This document shows, piece after piece, positions 23,143 to 32,429 of a stretch of DNA of 64,000 nt. Position numbers and translations under genes: made by a program. Below the pieces are notes generated by a model that worked only from the letters and a program-made list of their open reading frames with translations, did not search any database and was not told where the DNA came from. The DNA lies in NCBI GenBank assembly GCA_036346205.1, contig JARFJB010002472.1, positions 1 to 64,000 of the forward strand, read 5' to 3'. This stretch comes from Vesta saturnalis. Taxonomy: Eukaryota > Arthropoda > Insecta > Coleoptera > Lampyridae. Position 1 is the first letter of the stretch, and each line of letters starts with the position of its first letter.

Positions 23143-23587
23143 GAATATCGGCAGTAAAACGTTCAAGCCCAATCATCTACACATCACACGATAGTCGGTA
23201 TGAAGAGATTCAAGGTCGGATCTATGAGTTGGAACTTCAAAGTGTTAAACATCCTGACATTTACCTAGTTGAACGTGTAATCCGTCGTTTACCCCGACGA
23301 TAAAGGTAGAATAATAACCTTTCACGCAGAGAATTTCAAATTTAAACTACGGGTTGCCTTAATTCACACCACGACCTATAATACACCTAGCTATGTATTT
23401 TTGCGGTATACGGTAATGACGCATGACGCTAATTAAACGGGTATGTGAATACGGCTTATATTGTATATACGAATAATACCCAATTCTCGACTGAATCAAC
23501 TGACAAGGCAATTGACAAGCACTCAATATTTTCAAAGTTTGACGTTAAAATCCACACACCTCTACCCTGCGTAATGTACGGTCTATA

Positions 23588-23695
23588 TTAAATTTCGATG
23601 CTCGTACTACAGAAGCCACCATTTACTGCTAACTAACCTATTCAAATAGATACGTAGGAACATTTTGGTTAAAGTCCTAAACCTTATAACAGCAG
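23588..23695. repeat. Direct repeat unit A
   Basis: TTAAATTTCG.....CGTACTACAGAA.CCACC.TT then ACTAACCT and GGAACATTTTG recur at 24462-24570 in the same order and orientation. Both lie between the third arm copy and the right arm. Confidence 0.7.
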
Positions 23696-23828
23696 TAATA
23701 TTACAAATGAGAGAAGTACATCTTTATACGCGAGTGAGAAGTTTAAAGAATCCAGATATTCCTGAGCTGAAAATCATAAGAATAACGAATTTTACCAACG
23801 AAAAGTGATCCCTCATAATCCAAGGGCG

Positions 23829-24149
23829 CTACACAGAGGTCTGGTGTAGACAGATTCTGTAAAGAGGAAAGCCCATAAGAATAGGAGTGTTAAAGTGGGA
23901 GGATTTAACACCACAATTTATCAAAATTGATGAAATGGAGAAGGAAAATAGTTGAAGGACAGGTCTACCGTCAAATGACAGCTTTCCATAATGAGGAAAT
24001 TCCTGGGCTATGATATTAAAGCTAAGCTCCCAGTGCAGATAGGTTCCTTCCGGAACATTTGGGCGTGGAATGTATATGTACCGAGCGCCAACAGCCGAAA
24101 CGGCTGCTTGCACATTTGGGTAAGCCCTAGGAATGACCCGTCTCTTCAA
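23829..24149 (-). CDS. Unrecognised reading frame inside the PolB element
   Basis: An open stretch of up to 106 codons on the - strand, opposite to the polymerase gene. Its composition is protein-like rather than low complexity (Pro, Tyr, Gly and charged residues; motif PNVPEGTYLHWEL). It has no signal peptide or obvious membrane segment in its first 70 residues. It lies where a second gene of the element could be expected, between the direct arm copy and the right inverted arm. I recognise no family. It could equally be a fragment of a longer broken gene, or chance. Confidence 0.3.
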   Translation of the reverse strand: MKRRVIPRAYPNVQAAVSAVGARYIYIPRPNVPEGTYLHWELSFNIIAQEFPHYGKLSFDGRPVLQLFSFSISSILINCGVKSSHFNTPILMGFPLYRICLHQTSV

Positions 24150-24461
24150 CCGAGGATAAGATAGGGATAGGTTGGTGTTTAACCCTTATTAATAAAAATC
24201 AACATAAACTGTATGTAAAGCACCTCATAATTGTAATATCAGTATTACCATTCTGTATACCCGATTGATAGTACCTACCTGTATTATAGTCCAACTCAAA
24301 TGAACTCAATACCTACCTTATTAATAGACGTATAGCTAGGAATCAGAATAGTCGATTTGCATCTGAAACAATAAACATGTTTGTGAACAGATGCTTTGTC
24401 AATCAGAATAATGAATATGTTTATACGCGAAGGTGTCCCAAAGGCGAGGTGAAAATGAATC

Positions 24462-24570
24462 GTTAAATTTCGAGTTCGTACTACAGAAACCACCGTTAAC
24501 TCTAACTAACCTTTTAAAATAGGTACGGAACATTTTGTTTAAATACTAAACATTTTAGCAGCTATAAATT
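24462..24570. repeat. Direct repeat unit B
   Basis: Second copy of the sequence at 23588-23695, about 870 bp away. The remainder, 24571-25600, is AT-rich with no recognised gene. Confidence 0.7.
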
Positions 24571-26704
24571 CATTTATTTTGAAAAAAAATCGCTCTACTA
24601 ACATCGCTAACGCACACTAATACGTGTTTTGTCATTCAAAGTGAATTCAGAATAAAAACTATATGTTAAGGTAACATATGGACAATTTTAATGATGTTGA
24701 TGATTATATTTGTAATTACCAGCGTTAATAATTGAATGAATTGTTTTTATACACATATAAGTTAACATATTGAGGATGAATTTTAATAACATTGAAAAAT
24801 TTTTGTTGAGATTTGAACTATGCAGTTCATTAAAACACACAGAAATATGTATTTTTAATAAGGAACTCGAATTTACAATAAAAACACGGGTATTGACAGC
24901 ACGATTGGTTTACATATCGAGTTCTAAAACGTATAAAAAACAACAAAGAGCTTTTAGTAAAAATTAACTAAGAAGTTGTTTCTTGCCTAAATAAGTTACA
25001 CGACTAGCTGCAGTGTATTTGTTATATTTGAAAGGATCAAATTTGCCATGACGGTCGGATCTAAATAACGTTGCCACTACCGTTTAAAACTGAATATGGT
25101 CTATGTCCAGAGTTAAAAATGTCTCTGAACAATAAAACTTACGTACTATTAGTATAGCGCAGTACGTTTGGATTAAATATCGAAATTTTCTGTTATAAAA
25201 CGTATAAATCGATGGTTACTGTTGTAGTCACTCGTTTAACAACTGGCCTAACAGGATATTTAATGATAAATGAGAGAGGTTTTAATTAAAAGTTGCAATT
25301 TATAAAATAAATATTTAAGCCGCATTTTATAACGACGTTGAATTTGAATAAAATTAATAAATCTCCGGCAGATCTACGATTGTATTAAAAATACACTTAA
25401 TATTTTTAAAATACATACCCTATTTAGCCGTCTATCGTTGACCAGAGAGTACCTTTTCAACGACATCGTGAAAGCAACTGAAACAAGAAAAGTAATTACA
25501 CACTAGTATTATACAAGCAAAACTGCATTTATAATTGTAAAAGGAAGAAGGAAATAGATACACTTGTGGTTTAAGAGTCAGTGCTCGCGCATATACATTC
25601 TAATAGCGCGAGCTCTTCTACAGCAGGGGCATGTAGCTCCACACCTATGCCTATTTAAAGTATTGTACGGGATATGACACTTTTCACAGTAATAGCTGCA
25701 GCAAAATGCTGATGTTAAAGATTTTATAACGTTAAAATGTCCTTGGTTGTACAGTAATCTTATTTTCTTTTCCCCGGGTCGACACCTTCGAATAACATTT
25801 CTCGTCCGTTAGTGCCGTGTTGGTATACTGTAATGTTGTACCCGGTAAGGTATTGTTGAAACTGTCTAAGTTCGTTAATACTACACCCTTACTCGGAATT
25901 GTAACCTTAGCGACTTCTATTAAGTTTAGCGCAAATAGTTTTTGTTGTGCATCCTTTTTCTAATGTCATTATATCTCGGGTCTTTATCTGCAAGGGCTCT
26001 ACCACTACTAATGCTCGCGGTAAACATAAGTTATCTTCATTGCGTATAGTAATTATTCCACGTCGCATGGTTGATTCTTCATTGTAATTGTTATACACTC
26101 GCTGTCTTCCGTTCCCTTTGGCGGTGATACACGTTACCTCCATATGAAATGTGTCCGTGCTCGTGTGCTCAGTATTACTCTGAGTAGTGATTCCAAAATA
26201 TCCCACACAGAGCCAAATGTCACTTCGGATGCTTTACGAAAACCACCCCGGTAGTTTAAATTTGAAATTTTCTGCGTGAAGGTTATCCCCACTTTATCGT
26301 CGGGGTTAACCGATGACATAATGTATGTAATAACTTGATTAACTCCTGTTCTTACCCAATCTAACACATTTAGCTTTCCAGTACTGTTCTTTAGTTTAAA
26401 CAAAATTTTTCGCTTGGTTGAGCGAAACTTCTTTATGTTCATATAACGCTCACTGACAATTTCAAAATTAGCCATGTGCACTCGCGATGAGACCGATGTG
26501 TACTGTAGCAGCATAAAAGTAAACTAAGTCATTTAGTACCTGATGAGCGTATTTATACATTAGTCACCCCTCTCCTGATAGTATTCTCATAACTATTCAT
26601 CTGATTGACAGCTAATTTGTCTGGTTAAATGTGATTAGTGGAAACATTCATCTGAGGGTGTATGCCTACGCTAAGCTATAGATATACTGATTATACGATC
26701 TCTA

Positions 26705-26775
26705 CGTTTACACCGTAAACGGTCTTATGGGCATGGTTTAGGTCCTCGTTAGTTACTTCAGAGGTCTACCCACCC
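26705..26775 (+). promoter_or_regulatory. tRNA-like module, right arm, inner (degenerate)
   Basis: Counterpart of 18090-18150: GGTTTAGGTCCTCGTTAGTT then AGAGGTCTACCC. Both boxes are eroded compared with the outer copy. Confidence 0.4.
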
Positions 26776-27191
26776 TGTCTTCCTTTCTCACCTCTGCTTT
26801 TCTCGTTCGCTCTCTCTCTCTCTCTCTCTCTGCTCTCTCTCTCTCACACATGTACTACAGAGTGCAGACATATATTTTATAATAACTGACCATATATACC
26901 CTCAACACCTATCTTTCTTTCTCATCTCTGCACACACATACACACACACTACAGAGTGCAGACGTATATATATTTTATAGTAACTCTCCACATAGACCCC
27001 TCAACATGTGTTTCTTTCTCACTACTGCTTTTCTCGCTCTCTCACACACTATAGAATGCAGATTTGTATATTGTATAAAACTGTCTATAAAGAGCCCACC
27101 ATATGTCTGTGTTTGTATGGGTGATCTGAGGGTGTGTGCGTACGCTATATATAGATATACTGTTTTATACGATCTATAGGTTTATACTGTA

Positions 27192-27262
27192 ACCGGTCCG
27201 GTGGCGTAGCGGTTAAGGTCCCCGTTTGTTGTTCAGAGGTCTACGGTTCGGATCTCACAGAC
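27192..27262 (+). promoter_or_regulatory. tRNA-like Pol III module, right arm, outer
   Basis: A box TGGCGTAGCGG at 27202-27212 matches the Pol III consensus at nearly every position. B-box-like GGTTCGGATCT is at 27245-27255. The sequence between has tRNA-like spacing but no clean cloverleaf that I could fold. Five copies of this module occur in the element (two per arm and one in the third copy). Confidence 0.6.
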
Positions 27263-27385
27263 TTACTTACTTTTTATAACATAAGTTTCTCACTATACAT
27301 TTCCCTTGCTATAATGTAACCCCTACATGGGGATTTGGTTTCAGGCAGTTGCGCACGCAACTGTCTCCAGTCCCCATAACTACTG

Positions 27386-27810
27386 TGTGCGTGTGTGCGT
27401 GTGTGCGTGTGTGTATGTGTGCATGTGCGTGTGTGTGTGTCTGTGCTGTGTCGTGTGTGCGTGTGCTGTGTGTGTGCTGTGGTGTGTGGTGTGTGCGTGT
27501 GTGTGTGTGGTGTGTCGTGTGGTGTGTGCGTGTGTGCTTGTGTGCGTGTGTGTGTGGTGTCCGTGTGTGTGTGCGTGTGCGTGTGCATGTGTGTGTATGT
27601 GCTGTGTGCTGTGTGCGTATGTGCGTGTGTGCGTGTGTGTGTGTTGCGTGCGTGCGTGTGTGGTGCATATGTGCGTGTGTGCATGTGCGTATATACTTGT
27701 ATGCGTTTGTGCATGTGTGTGTGTGTGTGTGTGAGTGTGCTGTGCGCATGTGTGTGTGCGTGTGTGTGCGTGTGCGCATGTGTGTGTGCTTGTGTGCATG
27801 TGTGAGCGTT
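27386..27810. repeat. (GTGTGC)n array, right flank of the PolB element
   Basis: G+T rich on the + strand, like the left flank. If it belonged to the inverted arm it would be C+A rich on this strand, so it is more likely the other half of a pre-existing array. Confidence 0.9.
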
Positions 27811-27829
27811 CGTGCTTCACATAGTACAA

Positions 27830-28340
27830 AAAGTCTGTTGGAGCTCACATTTTTACGGATATTATGAATCTTCATGTCATCACCTGTACCACCTAAAGGG
27901 CTTGAAGGTACCATTGGTAATAGAAATTCCTCGAGGCCGTTTCTTTCGACTACGGAATTACTTGCACGTTGTTAACAGTAATGCAATTTCAGAAGAAGAA
28001 TAGAGTCAAAATAAGTTTTGAGGAGTTCAACCCATCATTGATGGAGTTATATCCAAATGCCATACTCTACTTTTTACAAAACTTTCCATAAACAAACAGA
28101 TGATTACGGTTTCCGAGAAAACGTCTTTAAGACAATATGTTAAATACAATCCCAATCCAGTACGACTGAAGAACTTTATTTTAGCTGGACCGGATGACTT
28201 GGTTGTTGATTTTGTCGTCTACAAAGGTGCTAAAACGAGGCCAAGTGAAGCTCCAAATCAGCACTTAGGGAATGATGGATCTGTAGTGAAGAAGTTAGCC
28301 GAAAAGGTACCAAAAGGACCCACTTCAATTTTTTATCGTT
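27830..28340 (+). pseudogene. piggyBac-type transposase relic 2
   Basis: Two blocks in different frames: RGRFFRLRNYLHVVNSN near 27930-27985 (early DDE_Tnp_1_7 core), then about 28100-28300 with LRQYVKYNPNP, LAGPDDLVVDFVVYKGA and LAEKVPKGPTSIFY (central core). A stop and frame change lie between. The frame continues past 28340 only by running into the inverted-repeat element, so the C-terminal third is absent. Different copy from the relic at 11.3-12.4 kb, covering another part of the protein. Confidence 0.85.
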
Positions 28341-30846
28341 GTTTCGCAACACAGGTAACCGTTTCCCCCCATTTCAAGGTCACACCTCTGAGAAAAGGAC
28401 AAAGGCGATCCATTGTTCTGGCCAAGTTAGGGCTATAATTCTTAAAAATTGATTGTTACTACCCCCACCGTTTCAGGGTCCATTCTGAGAAAAATCGATT
28501 TTCAAGAACAAAGGCGATCCATTGTTGAAGCCGACGCTTCAAGGTCTATGCTTACAAATTTCAAGTCCACACCTCTGAGAAAAGAACAAAGGCGATTCAT
28601 TTTTCCGACCGAGTCATAATTCCTAAAATAGATTGTTATCTAGCTCAGTTCTGAGAAATCAATTTTCAAGAACAAAGGCGATGTTCACGCAATGCAACCG
28701 ACGCTTCAAGGTCATCTAACAAATAAAATATTTTTTTATGAAACTTGTAATTTATTAACCACAATATTCATCTACTTACTAATAAAAAAATCGATTTAGG
28801 TCAGTATACATATTACGGGAAGTGTTATGTACTGTCACTTAACATTTTGTAATACCTTTGTTGTGTCGTATTTATTTTATTTATTATTTGTTTCTCACAT
28901 CAATTTTCCTTCAACTGATTTTCGTTTAATGTGATCCACGATATATCATATTTCCTAATAGGTATTTTCATCGCTTCATTATAATGTTTACTAGCCATAC
29001 ATTCAGTTTTCCTTAAAGCCTTCATATCAGCATCAGAGATCCTTCTACTTTGAGACATTGTTCAAGACTTATTACAAACCTACGTCTCTTAAACTTACAT
29101 GCAAAAACACAAATTAAAATCTTTTAACTATACAATTCGGTACACCTAATACACAAATTTCAATGGCAATTCCGAGAAATCCATTTTCAAGATTAAAGGT
29201 GAACCGAACTTATCCGACCTTACCCGACCGGTCAAGGTTACGTACACTTTCCCTGCATATTCTTCAAGGTCGCACCTCTGAGAAATCAATTTTTAAGGAC
29301 AAAGGTGATCAATTATTCAAGCAATTCTGGTCGGCTCAGGGTCATAATTCCCAGAAATTACCTGCATGGGGTATTCAAATAGACCTTTCAAGATGTCGGA
29401 GATTCTACTTATCAGGTCCAGGTCACCAAATTGCTTGAGACATACGTAGATAGATGTTCAAGGTTAGGTTTAGTAGCATTCTTAATCAAGGTCACGAGCA
29501 GGATATTAATCCAGCTTGGTCACTGGAAAGGTCACGAGAAATCAATTTTCAAGGTTAAGCCAAACGATAGGTCAAGGTGTTCCTGTATTGGCGCTCTTCA
29601 AGTAGCAAAATAAGCACGGATTTTCGTGGCTGTATACCAAGGTCACCTGAAGTTTCTAGCTACCCCAACCATTTAAATGTCAAGGTCACAATTCTGAGAA
29701 ATCTAAAAATAGAATTTTCATGGTCAAATGTGATAGTCAAGATATTTAAGGCTCTTTAATTGGTTCTGTGTCTGCATATCCAGCATCAGGCTCAAACAAG
29801 TCACAAGTTGATTCTGAACGAATTCATCAAGGTCAGGCTGATTTTGACCGAGTCAAGACCATGTGTTAATTCCTAGAAATCGATGACCATCTGCATGGGT
29901 ATCCCGCTCTTATTCTTATTCTTAGAATTGTCATTGACGGTGCGAGTGATCCTTGAGGGTAACGTCCTTTTCGCGGGATATGGTCACCAAACAATTCTCG
30001 ATTGAGTCAATATTGTGTGTTCAAGGTCACCAAGCAAATTTTTAAGGCCACACTGTTCAATCAACTCTTTTGTATAGACTTAGAAGTTATTAGAATTCCT
30101 AGAAATCAATTTTCAAGGTTGTCTGCGGGGTTATCCTTAGAAATCAATTAAGGAAAGCTGAATGTATGTCTAGTAAACATTATAATGAAGCGATGAAAAT
30201 ACATATTAGAAAAGATGATGATGTGTCGTGGATCACATTAAACGAATAATCAGTTGAAGGAAATTGAATGTGAGAAACAAATAATAAATATAATAGATAT
30301 GATCCAACAAAGGTATTACAAAATGTTAAGTAACAGTACATCAAACTTCCCGTGACATGTATATTGACCTAAATCGATTTGGATATAGATGAATATTGTG
30401 GTTAATAAATTACAAGTTTCATAAAAAATATTTTATTTGTTAGGTGACCTTGAAGCGTCGGTTGCATTGCGTGAACATCGCCTTTGTTCTTGAAAATTTA
30501 TTTCTCAGAATTGAGCCTGAAATGGTGGGGAGTATCTAGATAACAATCTATTTTTAGGAATTATGATTCGGCCGGAACAATGGATCGCCTTTGTTCTTTT
30601 CTCAGAGTTGTGACCTTGAAATTTCTAAGCATAGACCTTGAAAGGTCGCCTTCAACAATGGATCGCCTTCGTTCTTGAAAATTAATTTCCCATAATTGAG
30701 CCTGAAATAGTGGGGGTAGCTAGATAACAATCTATTTTTAGGAATTATGACCCTAACTCGGACAGAGCAATGGATCGTCTTTGTTCTTTTCTCAGAGGTG
30801 TGACCTTGAAATGGGGGAAACGGTTACCTGTGTTGCGAAACAGCTA
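28341..30846. mobile_element. Long inverted-repeat element rich in TCAAGGTCA boxes
   Basis: 28341-29020 and 30148-30846 are near-identical inverted arms; the outer end reads GTTTCGCAACACAGGTAACC on both. Each arm contains two tandem units of about 200 bp (CTCTGAGAAAAG.ACAAAGGCGA.CCATTGTT) and, at its inner side, the start of a reading frame (- strand at about 29060-28890, + strand at about 30150-30240) with KHYNEAMKI. The middle (29.06-30.15 kb) is made of degenerate units with AGAAATCAATTTTCAAGG. No transposase was recognised. It abuts the piggyBac relic on the left, having apparently truncated it. Confidence 0.75.
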
Positions 30847-31304
30847 TCTGTTTTGGGAAACGGCTCCTCTGTTTTGGGAAACTTTAGGTTAATGCACTTT
30901 GCTGTGGGGCGTGACCTTACAAAATAAACTTCCAAGAATTGCTTGATGACCTTGAAACATGATTAGCATAGACAATGATCTGTATGATATCCCTTGAGAA
31001 CACCTCAAGGTTTGAGGCAGAGGTCAGTGAACTTCCTAGAATTGATGGGGGCGTGACCTTGAAAACCAATCTAGTAACTTTTCTAGTGCCTTTTTCAAGG
31101 CTCGAGGAATATACTTTGATGCGGGCAGAATATACGCAGGCAGCGTAGGCCCCTTGAAAACCTTGACATAGGTAATGTGCTTGAATGCAGGTGAGCGACC
31201 TTGAAAACCATGTACTTAGACGTAGACAATGTGATGACCTTGAGGAATATACTTCGATATACAGTGTGTACGATGATCTTAACCTTGAAAGCCATTGACC
31301 TTGA
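28374..31304. promoter_or_regulatory. Array of 13 exact TCAAGGTCA boxes
   Basis: Exact 9-mers on + at 28374, 28706, 29486, 29680, 29827 and 30021; exact reverse complements at 30445, 30611, 30801, 30947, 31054, 31235 and 31296. Many one-mismatch versions lie between. TCAAGGTCA is the monomer site of FTZ-F1/SF-1 and fits ERR-type nuclear receptors. The polarity switches once, between 30029 and 30445. Regulatory activity is inferred; the boxes may be only a by-product of the repeat unit. Confidence 0.6.
28890..29060 (-). pseudogene. 5' start of an unknown reading frame in the left arm
   Basis: Opens with MSQSRRISDADMKALRK and runs through KHYNEAMKI and ISWITLNE on the - strand. The right arm carries a diverged copy on the + strand (30150-30235) ending in a stop after TLNE. 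It was probably the N terminus of the element's own protein; the family is not recognised. Confidence 0.4.
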
Positions 31305-31333
31305 TGTAGGCAATCTGTACGGGAAGGTGTATT
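30847..31333. repeat. Degenerate minisatellite with GTGACCTTGAAAA units
   Basis: Units of roughly 40-60 bp, each with ACCTTGA, plus recurring GAGGAATATACTT.GAT and GTAGRCAAT. It continues the box array beyond the inverted-repeat element. Confidence 0.6.
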
Positions 31334-31339
31334 ATTATG

Positions 31340-31385
<46 letters not shown>
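31334..31385. repeat. (ATT)n microsatellite
   Basis: About 17 ATT/TTA trinucleotides. Confidence 0.95.
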
Positions 31386-31387
<2 letters not shown>

Positions 31388-32420
31388 TAAATTACGCCAG
31401 GATCAGTATAGCATATCCACTCGTATTCATTGTTTCTTTGTTTTTTTTTGTGTATTATACCTTTTTATTTATTCAACGTAATAAATTTGGTGCCGTGAAA
31501 AATATATATAAAAAATCGAGCCAGCAACCAACAAAAAATTAAATTCGAAACATCTCTCTAATTAATTAATAACACGGACCATAAAATAGTATCCCCCGAT
31601 TATAGAATACATGGGTTTTTACAAATTTTAATATTCATTAAAATACCAATGATATTACAGATGGATGGTTTAAAAAAATCACCCTGTATGTATACATGTT
31701 TTATAAAGTGACTTTGCATTATTTCTTCATAATTTCTTTATAAGTTAATTATAAAGAAATTCTACTAAATTATATATTATAGCGTTAGCGGTTTCGATAT
31801 TATCTTTCTGAATTGTTTTAAAAATGGTATGACATTTAGTAACAATTAATATCTTGAACTCTTATCATTGTTTTGAATTGTATCCAGAACGTAGTCACAA
31901 ACCGCCATCCTAAAATTACCACAACATATTTAACAAAATTTAATCATACACAGCGTCAAGTATTGTAAGAGATCTTATGTGCAAGTATAATGGTTCTATG
32001 GGAAAACAGAACTAACTAGACATTAGGTAGGCCGATTTGAATAGTAGATTTGAAAATTTGTAAATTCTTTTGTTTGCATTTTTAATAAAGTTGTGAAATA
32101 GGAGAAGAGAAATATTTCGTTAAACAAATTTTTTGATATTTTAATTTTTTGAACTGCCACAATGAGATTAAAATTTTCATTTTAAAAATTTCATATTTTT
32201 AAAATTTGCAATTTCTTGAACAATTATTTGCTTAAAAGAAACAAATTTTCTTTATTATATTTTTCCCAATTTTTACAACTTATACTACCACAACAGCATT
32301 TTGGATTTTATAATTTCATGTTAGCCTGTTATTGAAGTAAAAATATTACTGTTCAAGCAAAGCAAAGGAAATATTTATTATAAAACAAATACAAAAACAT
32401 TATTTTAACAAATAAAACCT
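31386..32420. other. AT-rich spacer with a solo mariner-type end
   Basis: AAAAAAATCACCCTGTATGTA at about 31673-31693 is a probable DUF4817/mariner terminus (reverse of TACAGGGTGATT). Otherwise nothing is recognised. Confidence 0.4.
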
Positions 32421-32429
32421 AATCTAATT

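Larger units (their letters stand above)
22441..23365 (+). repeat. Third, direct and diverged copy of the element's arm
   Basis: Holds, in left-arm order, a tRNA-like module (22464-22518), CTATAGCTTAGCGTAG.CACAC.CTCAGATCA, three iterons (22720-23040) and, after a TGGTCTGTC satellite, a short block at about 23280-23350 matching polymerase 5' coding sequence near 18545-18605 (CCCCGACGATAAAG, TTCACGCAGA.AATTTCAAATTTAAACTAC). The intervening gene part is deleted. So the locus contains two arms in direct orientation and one inverted, meaning more than one insertion or an internal rearrangement. Confidence 0.75.
25609..27350 (-). repeat. Right inverted arm of the PolB element
   Basis: Reverse complement of 17481-19249. 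Includes a second copy of the polymerase 5' region, with the ATG at 26475 and an open frame to about 26134, where the left copy has a frameshift near 18500; a different break follows. So the two arms decay independently. It ends in a near-palindrome GTTGCGCACGCAAC at 27349-27362 that the left end lacks. The arm stops inside the zinc-finger-like part of the gene. Confidence 0.85.

Noticed and set aside
17481..27350. A complete Polinton/Maverick
   Set aside because: Only the PolB gene is recognisable; no retroviral-type integrase, FtsK-like ATPase, protease or capsid frame was seen.
28341..28438. Extension of the piggyBac-like frame to a stop at 28438
   Set aside because: The homology ends at 28340 where the inverted-repeat element begins; the rest is repeat sequence.
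29163..29759. Three open frames of 60-91 codons on +
   Set aside because: They consist of the degenerate CAAGGTCA repeat units and show no family resemblance.
28341..31333. CRISPR-like array
   Set aside because: Units vary in length and sequence, are eukaryotic transposon repeats, and have no spacers of constant length or cas genes.
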